Source: Aromatoleum sp.
Lineage (GTDB): Bacteria; Pseudomonadota; Gammaproteobacteria; Burkholderiales; Casimicrobiaceae
NCBI GenBank assembly: GCA_010365205.1
Contig: JAAFGU010000053.1
Coordinates: forward strand, 1 to 20,090
Direction: 5' to 3'
DNA length: 20,090 nt
Shown here: in pieces, positions 7,079 through 15,000 of the stretch
Numbering within the stretch: the first letter of the stretch is position 1
Layout of the letters: every line of letters starts with the position of its first letter
Translations under genes and position numbers: made by a program
Notes under the pieces: model-generated
Databases searched by the model: none
The model's input: only the letters and a program-made list of their open reading frames with translations
What the model was told of the DNA's origin: nothing

Positions 7079-8476
7079 ATGGCATCCGCCGCTGCTGCCG
7101 ACCTCGTCCTCGACACCGCCCTGGTGAAGAAATACGACGGGTTCGGTCCTCGCTACACCTCGTATCCCACTGCCGATCGTTTCCATGCCGGCGTCACGGC
7201 CGAGCACTACGTGAACGCGCTCGGCGCGCGCAACCACGAGCGGCCGACGGCGCCGCTGTCGCTGTACGTGCACGTGCCGTTCTGCAACACCGTCTGCTAC
7301 TACTGCGCATGCAACAAGGTCATCACCAAGGACCACGGGCGCTCCGCCAAGTACATCACGTACGTCGGCCGCGAGATCGAGATCGTCAGCGGCTTGATCG
7401 AGGGCGGCCCCAAGGTCGAGCAGCTGCACTGGGGCGGCGGCACGCCGACATTTCTCGCCCGCGAGGAGATGACGACGCTGATGGGGATGCTGCGCGGCGG
7501 CTTCGACTTCGCGCCGGATGCGGAAGTGTCGATCGAGGTCGACCCGCGCAAGGTCGGCGCCGATACGATCGCGTTCCTCGCCGGGCTCGGCTTCAACCGG
7601 ATCTCGGTCGGCATCCAGGATTTCGACCCGATCGTTCAGCAGGCGGTGAACCGGATCCAGACCGAGGCCGAGACGATGACGGTGATCGACGCCGCGCGCG
7701 GCAGCGGCTTCGTGTCGGTGAACGCCGACCTGATCTACGGGCTGCCGAAGCAGTCGGTGGCCGGATTCGGGGCGACGCTCGACAAGGTGATCGCGATCGC
7801 GCCCGACCGCATTGCACTGTACAGCTACGCGCACGTCCCGCACCTGTTCAAGCCGCAGCGCCGGATCGACGTCGACGCGCTGCCCGCGCCCGAGACCAAG
7901 CTCGCGATTCTGGCGCTCGCGATCGAGAAGCTCGGCCTGGCCGGCTACGTCTACATCGGGATGGACCACTTCGCGAAGCCCGCCGACGAACTCGCCGTTG
8001 CGCAGATGCAGCGCAAGCTGCATCGTAATTTCCAGGGCTACTCGACGAAGCCCGACTGCGACATGCTGGCGTTCGGCATCTCGGCGATCGGCAAGGTCGG
8101 CGCCTCGTACATCGCCAACGTCAAGACGCTCGACGAGTACTACGAGCGGCTGGACGCGAACGCGCTGCCGGTGATGCGTGGCGTCGAATTGAACGCCGAC
8201 GACCTGATCCGCCGCGACGTGATCCAAAAGCTGATGTGCAACTTCGAGCTGGATTTCGCGGCGTGCGGCGCGCAGTATGGCATCCCGTTCGCCGAGTATT
8301 TCGCGCCCGATCTCGCCTCGCTCGCGCCGCTCGCCACCGACGGCCTGGTCGAGCTGACCGACCGCGGCCTCGAGGTGACCATGCGCGGCCGGCTTCTCGT
8401 GCGCACCGTGGCGATGCACTTCGACCGCTACCTGCGCGAAGCGCAGCAACAGGCGCAGTACTCGCGCGTGATTTGA
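7079..8476 (+). CDS. hemN: Oxygen-independent coproporphyrinogen III dehydrogenase
   Basis: HemN is a cytoplasmic radical-SAM enzyme that oxidatively decarboxylates two propionates of coproporphyrinogen III to give protoporphyrinogen IX, allowing haem synthesis without oxygen. The product is 465 residues, the normal length for true HemN. The iron-sulfur motif is C69-x3-C73-x2-C76-x-C78 in VPFCNTVCYYCACNK; the extra cysteine after the third and the YYCACNK context separate true HemN from HemW-like paralogues. GGGTPT at 119-124 is the SAM-binding glycine motif, and the N-terminal KYDGFGPRYTSYPTADRF is the HemN trip-wire region. GGGAG (7069-7073) lies five bases before the ATG, supporting this start; the frame is open upstream only as a shadow of urtE. 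An FNR-type box precedes it. It is probably a separate transcription unit from urt. Confidence 0.97.
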   Translation: MASAAAADLVLDTALVKKYDGFGPRYTSYPTADRFHAGVTAEHYVNALGARNHERPTAPLSLYVHVPFCNTVCYYCACNKVITKDHGRSAKYITYVGREIEIVSGLIEGGPKVEQLHWGGGTPTFLAREEMTTLMGMLRGGFDFAPDAEVSIEVDPRKVGADTIAFLAGLGFNRISVGIQDFDPIVQQAVNRIQTEAETMTVIDAARGSGFVSVNADLIYGLPKQSVAGFGATLDKVIAIAPDRIALYSYAHVPHLFKPQRRIDVDALPAPETKLAILALAIEKLGLAGYVYIGMDHFAKPADELAVAQMQRKLHRNFQGYSTKPDCDMLAFGISAIGKVGASYIANVKTLDEYYERLDANALPVMRGVELNADDLIRRDVIQKLMCNFELDFAACGAQYGIPFAEYFAPDLASLAPLATDGLVELTDRGLEVTMRGRLLVRTVAMHFDRYLREAQQQAQYSRVI

Positions 8477-8499
8477 CCTGACACCGGAACTGACACCGC

Positions 8500-8519
8500 C
8501 GCGGCCGATTCCGGCCGCG
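8500..8519 (+). terminator. Candidate terminator hairpin after hemN
   Basis: CGCGGCCG (8500-8507), loop ATTC, then CGGCCGCG (8512-8519) make a perfect 8-bp all-GC stem 24 bases after the hemN stop. A T-tract is missing, so if it ends transcription it does so as a structure-only or Rho-assisted terminator. Position and symmetry support the call. Confidence 0.45.
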
Positions 8520-8667
8520 CCGAGACCCGCGGCCACCGGCAATCCGGACGCCGGGCGGGCGTTCGATTCCGCCCCCGTCGCGCCGTTCCTCTTCCCGTCG
8601 GCGCCGGATCCCGCCTCGCCCGGCTTCGTCGAGTCAACGTCCGTCGGTCGCCAGTCCGGGCTTGAGG

Positions 8668-8765
8668 TGTCGTCGACAAAAGACCCGCCCCGCGCCGCGG
8701 CGGCCCGCGCCCTCCCTCTGTGCCGGCGGCCCGGGAGACGCGCCGCGTCGGAGTTGTCGACGACA
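8668..8765. repeat. 12-bp inverted repeat with internal SalI-like palindromes
   Basis: TGTCGTCGACAA (8668-8679) and TTGTCGACGACA (8754-8765) are perfect inverse copies separated by 74 bases. Each arm contains the palindrome GTCGAC. The pair sits about 100 bases upstream of the TTGACA element. It may be a pair of operator sites for a dimeric regulator or a relic; no function can be assigned. Confidence 0.45.
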
Positions 8766-8868
8766 GTGCGTGGCGAATCGCCCGTTGCTCCGGCAACCAC
8801 TGAGCGTTGTTTTCGTAATTGGGCGATCGCCCCGCGCGTGTCATGCAAGCGTCATGGGAGTTTGGCTA

Positions 8869-8899
8869 TTGACAACCGCATCGACGAATGTCCAAATAC
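8869..8899 (+). promoter_or_regulatory. Possible sigma-70 promoter of the giant gene
   Basis: A perfect -35 hexamer, TTGACA, occurs at 8869-8874. The best -10 choices are CAAATA (18-base spacer) or AAATAC (19-base spacer), both poor. If used, the leader would be about 190 bases long. The local AT-rich composition is consistent with a promoter, but the call is weak. Confidence 0.3.
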
Positions 8900-9052
8900 C
8901 GACCTTTGAGCGATAACGATAAGTATTTCCATTACGGGCAGCCCGCCCGCAGCGTATTCGTCGAGAGTTGAGGCAGCTCCGCGCGACAGGGAACCCGGAC
9001 AAGCGCCGGCGCTCTCGCGAACCGATCTTCACGAGACCGGGTACGAACAAAA

Positions 9053-9072
9053 GCGCCCTTTTTTTCGGGCGC
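9053..9072 (-). terminator. Hairpin with T-rich loop upstream of the giant gene (possible minus-strand terminator)
   Basis: GCGCCC (9053-9058), an 8-base loop of seven T and one C, then GGGCGC (9067-9072). Read on the minus strand, the stem is followed by TTTTGTT, the form of an intrinsic terminator, although no minus-strand gene needs ending here. On the plus strand it is a leader hairpin eight bases before the ribosome-binding site of the giant gene, where it could affect translation. Both readings are inference. Confidence 0.4.
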
Positions 9073-9092
9073 ATCAAGAAAAGAGGTCGGGG

Positions 9093-12000
9093 GTGAAGAC
9101 GCACTACTTCTCATGGGGCCGTGTGGCCCCCCTTGTCGCCGGTGTTCTCGTGTCCCTCGCGCCGGCCCTCGCGGCGCCTCCGTCCGTTGGCCCGAACGTC
9201 AACATGGTCTCCGGGACCCGATGGCCCGAAGGCGATCCGTTCCTCACCAAGCAGAACGAGCCGTCGATTGCGGTGTCGTCGCGGAATTCGCGGCACCTGC
9301 TCGCGGGCGCCAACGACTATCGGCTGGTCCCGGTCGAAATCGCCGAGCAGCTCGCCGATCCTGAAGCCTGGATCCAGATCTACAAGTCCGTCGACGGCGG
9401 CGCGTCGTGGCGCTCGACTCCTCTCGGCGGCTGCCCGATCAACATCCCGGAGTGCAACGACAGCACGGGGCTCACGGCCGCGCTGCGCGCGAAGAATCCC
9501 AATTTCGGCGCGGACCCGACGGTCCGGCCGGGACCCTACGGCTCGTTCTTCCTCTCCGGCACGCGCGACAACTCCGGCAACGGCGTCGTCGCCGTCCAGC
9601 GCTTCGTCGACAAGAACAACGATGTGCAGCGCGCGACCGATGTGCGTAGCTGCACGGCCGGTTCGCCCGGCTGCGCGCCGGTGTACAGCCCGGGCACGTG
9701 CACCGGACCGGGCACAGGCTGCACTCTCATGGGGTACGTCAAGGTCAAGTCCGCCGAGGATCCGATCCTGCCAGACGTGCTCAACATCATCGACGTCGGC
9801 ACCCCGGGTCAGTCCAAGGACAAGCCGTGGCTCGCGGCCGACGTCGGCCGGCGCAGCTGGAACGGCAGCAAGACCTGCGAGCTGCTGTCCTGGACCAAGA
9901 GTCGACCCGGCATCGTCACGAATGCCGCCGAGACGGTCGGCGCGTTCAACGTCTATGTCTCCTACGCCAATTTCACCGGCAAAAGCGGCAAGCCGGACAT
10001 TTTTGTGGCGGTCTCGAGCGACTGCGGCACGACTTTCGGCAAGCCGATCAAGCTGAGCACCGGCAATTCGAAGAACCAGGGCACGAGCAGTGCCATCGAT
10101 CCTCTGACCGGCACCGTCTACATCGTCTGGCGCAATTTCTTCATACCCGCCACCAGCACGACCCCTGCCGTTCCTGATGCGATCATGGTGAGCAAGTCCA
10201 CGAACGGCGGCGTGTCGTGGAGCACCCCGATAGCTGTCAAGTCGGGGTTCAATCCGTACGACCAGGGCGCGACGGGCGTGTCGTTCCGCACGCTCGACTT
10301 CCCGAGCGTGGCCGTGTCGGTCGACAAGAACGGCGTGAGTCGCGTGCACGTCGCGTGGTCGCAGCGCAATGTGGCGCCGGCGTTGACGGCACCTTACGCA
10401 TGTCCGGACCCGAACCCCGCCAACTGCGATGCGCGGATCGTCGTGGCGACGTCGCTCACGGGGGGCAATACGTGGTCTGCCCCGAAAGTGGTCGACGGCA
10501 ATGTGGCGGATCCCAATAATCCGGCAAACTCGAGCGGCCGCGGCCACCAGGTGCAGACGTCGCTTACGTTCGCCGCCGGCAAGCTGCTTGCCACGTGGCT
10601 CGACCAGCGGCAGGACCACACGGAAGGCGTGCTGCAATGCCCGTCCGGCCAAACGTGCACGAACGTGAGCCAGCTGGTCGAGGTGCGCCGCGCCGCCAGG
10701 AACTCCAATCTCGATACGAACTGCCACATCGACGTCTCGAAACCGCCGCTGTCGACGCTCCCGCAAGCGCAAAAGGATGCGCTCGACCACTGCAACCACC
10801 CGGATGCCGTCTGGACCACCTTCATCACGGACGGCTCGCCGGGACTCGTCAGGCGGCACACGCTCGACGCCTACACCGCGATGGCCGATCCCGCGGACGC
10901 ACCCATGTTCGCGTCGAGCCGCGTCTCCCAGTACACGTTCGGCAACACCGCGCAGACCACGCGGAGCACTTACGAGATCGTGCAGAAGGAGGTCAGTCCG
11001 CCGAACCTGCCGATGTTCTCGAACGGGAAGTCTGCGTTCATCGGCGACTACATCGACTCGGCGGGCCAGATCATCGTGGCGACCGGCGACGTGGCGCAGC
11101 CGTACAAGTTCAACGCCGGCGTCAGCACGAACGGGGCGTTCGTCACCGGCGGCTTCGCGCCCGCGTTTCACGTCGTGTTCACCGACAACCGCGACGTCAT
11201 TCCTCCGCTCAGCGGGGACTGGACGACGCCGACCTGCCTCACGACGGCCTTCACGAAGGACGTGAACGGCAACATCACCGGCGTGAGTACTGGCGCGACC
11301 TGCGGCGCCGGCTACGCCGGCAACCGCAACCAGAACGTCTACACGGCGGCCATCGCCGAGAACTCGGTGGCGTTCGCCGGCGCGAACTCGAAGCTGCTCG
11401 ACGCGACTACGCCGCGCGGATACGTCGTCACGGTGCGCAACCTGGGCGACACCGGGCGGTGGTACGGGCTTACGCTGCCCACGCAGCCCGCGGGCGGGAA
11501 GGCGTCGTTCGACGTCAACGCCCTGTCGGGCGCCCCGGTCACGACCGCCTCAGTCTTCGTCCAGCCACGATCGGCATCGGCGCGCACGGTATGGGCGAAG
11601 TCGAGCGTCGCGAACGCAAAGATACCGGTGCAGGTGGCGAGCACGAACGGCTCGCCCTCCTTCGCAGCGAACGGCGCCTTGCTGAACCCGGACGGAGCCT
11701 TCACCACGCAGGTGCTGCTCAATCCGGACGCGAACGCGCCGCTGGTGAGCAACGGCGACGGCACCGGCCCGCTGACCGACACCGCCGTCGACAACGTCGG
11801 CAACGTCGTGCTGTCCAATGCAGTCCTGACCAACAACGCGCTCTCCAACAACGCACTGACCAACAACGCGCTCTCCAACAACGCACTGACCAACGCCGTC
11901 CTGTCGAACGTCATGCTGTCCAATGCGGTGCTCTCCAACCTGGACCCGGCGAACGCGGCGCTGTCGGACAACGTCCTCACCAACAACGCGCTGTCCAACG

Positions 12001-15000
12001 TCGTGCTGTCGAACAACGCGCTGACCAACAACGCGCTGTCCAACGCGGTCCTGTCGAACGTCGTGCTGTCGAACAATGCGCTCAATGCCGCGCTGACCAA
12101 CCTCGACCCGGCGAACGTGGCGCTTTCCAACGCGGTGCTGTCGAACAACGCGCTGACCAACGTGGTCCTGTCGAACCTCGACCCGAACAACGCGCTGTCC
12201 AACGCGATGCTGACCAACAACGCGCTGACCAACGCGGTGCTGTCCAACGTCGTGCTGTCGAACAACGCGCTGTCCAACAATGCGCTGTCGAACAATGTGC
12301 TGTCGAACAACGCGCTGTCCAACGCCCCACTGGGCGACGGCGCGAACGGCGGCGATCCTGAGGCGCTGTCGACGATCGAGACCGGCGCGGCCGAGATCGC
12401 GAAGAACGCATTCCAGAGCGGCGATCTCGCGAACAGCAACTTCAAGGAGACGACGTTCACGATCCGCAACCGCGGCAACATCGACACGACGCTCGCCATC
12501 AAGCTGATGCTGCGCGACGCCGTATGCAACGCTGCCCACGTCTGCACGCCGCCCGTCGACGGGAGCGGCAACCCGCTCTATAAGCTGCAGCTCGTGCTGC
12601 GCAAGGTCTCGATGGTGCCGGTCGCGATCCCGCCGACCGGACCCGCGGTGTCCACCGGACGGTCCATCCGCATCGGGCTCACGCAATTGAACACCGAAGT
12701 GTCGAACGTCTCCGACCTGCCGCTGATCGATCCGAACGACCCGACCTTCGGGAAGTTCCTGCCTGACGACCCGAACGCGGCGATGCTCTCGCTCGCCGCC
12801 GGCGAGTACGCGTACGCGACGATCCGCGCGATCGGCGTCGGCAGCAACACGCCGCCCGACCCGGCCGAACTGCTGCGCTGGGGCGTCAAGGCCGTGGCGA
12901 CCAACGCGACCAACGCGAACGGCCCGCTCGTCATCCGCACGCTCAACTTCACGTCGCCGTTCGTCGCGCTCGACACCGCGACGACAACATTCAATGCGTT
13001 CGGCGGCAAGGCGCCCATCGCCGGGTCGGCCGTCTGCACGGACAGCGTCGGCAACACGGTGCTGAACGGCATTGGCGCGCCGGCGTCCGGTCTCGGCGCG
13101 CTCGGCAACTCCTACGTCGACACCGCGGCGCAGACGCTCTACGGGCCGAAGACGTCGAGTGGCTGGCCTGCCGGCACGCCGCTGGTCGCCAACGGTCCCA
13201 ACGGGCCGCAGGCAAGCGTGCCGTGCCCGCCGGGCGCGATCGCGATGGGCGCGTTCACGACCGACGCGTCGTTCAACAGCGCGGCCACCGTGACGTTCAC
13301 GCCGAAGTACTGGGGCGACTTCTACATGCTGGCAAACGTTGCCGACGCGAGCGCTCCGCCGCAGACGGATCGCCAGGTCATCAAGGTGACGGTGCTGCCT
13401 CGGCCGCCCGTGCTCACCTATACCGGGTTCCCGGCGACGCTCACGTACAACACCGGGAAGAACCTGCGTCCGCTCGTTTCCAGCGACTCGAAGACCGGCG
13501 CGGGCGTCGCACAGGCCATCGTGTTCGGCGCGAGCGGGTCGTGCCACATGGCAGCCGACGGCGACAATCTCGTCGTCGACCGCGCGACCATACCGCCGGG
13601 CGGAGCGGCGGATTGCATCGTGACCGTCCACCAGAACGGCAACGAGATTTACGCACCGGTCACGCAGACGAAGGCCATCTACATCGACCGCGCGTCGCAG
13701 ACGATCGCCGTCAGCACGCTGCCGGTCGACAATCAGCTCACATTCGGCAACGCGCCGACGACGGTCGTCGCCGCGGTGTCGAGCCCGACGGCGCCGCCGT
13801 CCGGCCTGGCGGTGACGTACTCTTCGGTCACGCCCTCGATCTGCACGACGAGCGGCACGTCCGGCGTCGTGACCATCGCTGGTGCCGGAACCTGCCAGCT
13901 GCAAGCCGACCAGGGCGGCAACGCGAACTACTATCCGGCCCCGACGCTGACGCCACCGAGCTTCGTTATCAAGAAAGCGGACCAGAACATCGCATTTCCG
14001 AAACCCGCGGACATGACGTTCGGCAACTCCCCGGCGACGCTGACCGCCACGAGCTCCAGTCCGACCGCGGTGCCCTCGGGCATCCCGATCCTGTTCGCTT
14101 CGACGACGCCGTCCGTTTGCACGGTGAGCGGCAACGCCGCGACGATCGTCACTGCCGGCACCTGCGTGGTTACCGCCAACCAGACGGGTAACGCGAACTA
14201 CAATCCCGCGCCGCAGGTCACGCAGAGCTTCGTGATCAGCAAGGCCGATCAGGCGATCACGTTCGGCGCCGCGCCTTTGGGCGTGACGTTCGGCGATCCG
14301 CCGGTCACGGTCAGCGCAACGAGCGCGACGGTACCGCCACCGTCCGGCACGAAAGCCCCGCAGTCGGGCATCGCGGTGACGTTCACGTCGCAGACGCCGC
14401 TCGTCTGCACGGTCTCCGGCTCGACGGTCACGATCCTCGCCGCCGGGATGTGCACGATCGCCGCCGACCAGACGGGCAACGCGAACTACAACGCGGCGCC
14501 GCAGGTCACGCAGAACTTCGCGATCGCGCGCGGCAAGCTGTTCGTGACGGCAAGCGTGTCGCCGCCGTCGATCATCTACGGTGACGACGACCCGACTCCG
14601 CCGACCGTTTCGATCACAACCGGCGCGACGTTCACGGGGCCGCCGGCGTGCAACGTCACGGCCTTCGCGACGACGCAGTCCGGGGTCCCTGCGGCGCCCG
14701 CGAACGTCGTGGGTTCTCCATACACGATTTCGGCGGTTCTCGCGTCGACGCTGTCGCCGTCCTGCGACGTGTCCTACATCGGTGCGACGCTCACTGTGAA
14801 CAAGGCGCCAACACAGTTCCCGGTGCCGGCGCTCGAATTCTCGCCGTTTGGCTCCCCGGCGACGATCACCGGCAAGCTCAATCGCACCGGCAAGCCGACG
14901 GTATTCCCGGCCACCGCGGCGGCGGTCGTGCTGAAGAAGGGCGCGACGACGATCGGCACGTACGCGCCGCTCCCGGGCGGCTCGGATGGTGCATTCACCA

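Larger units (their letters stand above)
8520..9092. other. Long gap between hemN and the giant gene
   Basis: These 573 bases contain no gene I can defend. The + frame through 8478-8909 is open with high GC at third positions, but lacks an ATG and a ribosome-binding site and ends without recognisable motifs. The left half is GC-rich; from about 8810 the composition becomes more AT-rich, as expected of a promoter region. The gap contains a 12-bp inverted repeat, a perfect TTGACA hexamer, the palindrome AGCGCCGGCGCT (9002-9013), a weak inverted repeat TCGACGAAT/ATTCGTCGA (8881-8889 and 8956-8964), and a hairpin with a T-rich loop just before the next gene. Confidence 0.6.

Noticed and set aside
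7064..8848. A 594-codon minus-strand open frame opposite hemN
   Set aside because: hemN has full radical-SAM motifs and a ribosome-binding site; the antisense translation is low-complexity and unrecognisable.
9111..11171. A 686-codon minus-strand open frame
   Set aside because: Same reason: Arg/Val/Ala-rich translation, no motifs, entirely opposite a gene with a signal peptide and Asp-boxes.
9093..11400. Calling the giant protein a sialidase enzyme
   Set aside because: Asp-boxes show only the propeller-like fold. I could not identify the arginine triad and the tyrosine-glutamate pair needed for sialidase catalysis.
11802..12335. CRISPR array or non-coding tandem repeat
   Set aside because: The 15-base period stays in frame within a long coding region, there are no unique spacers of regular length, and no cas genes are near.
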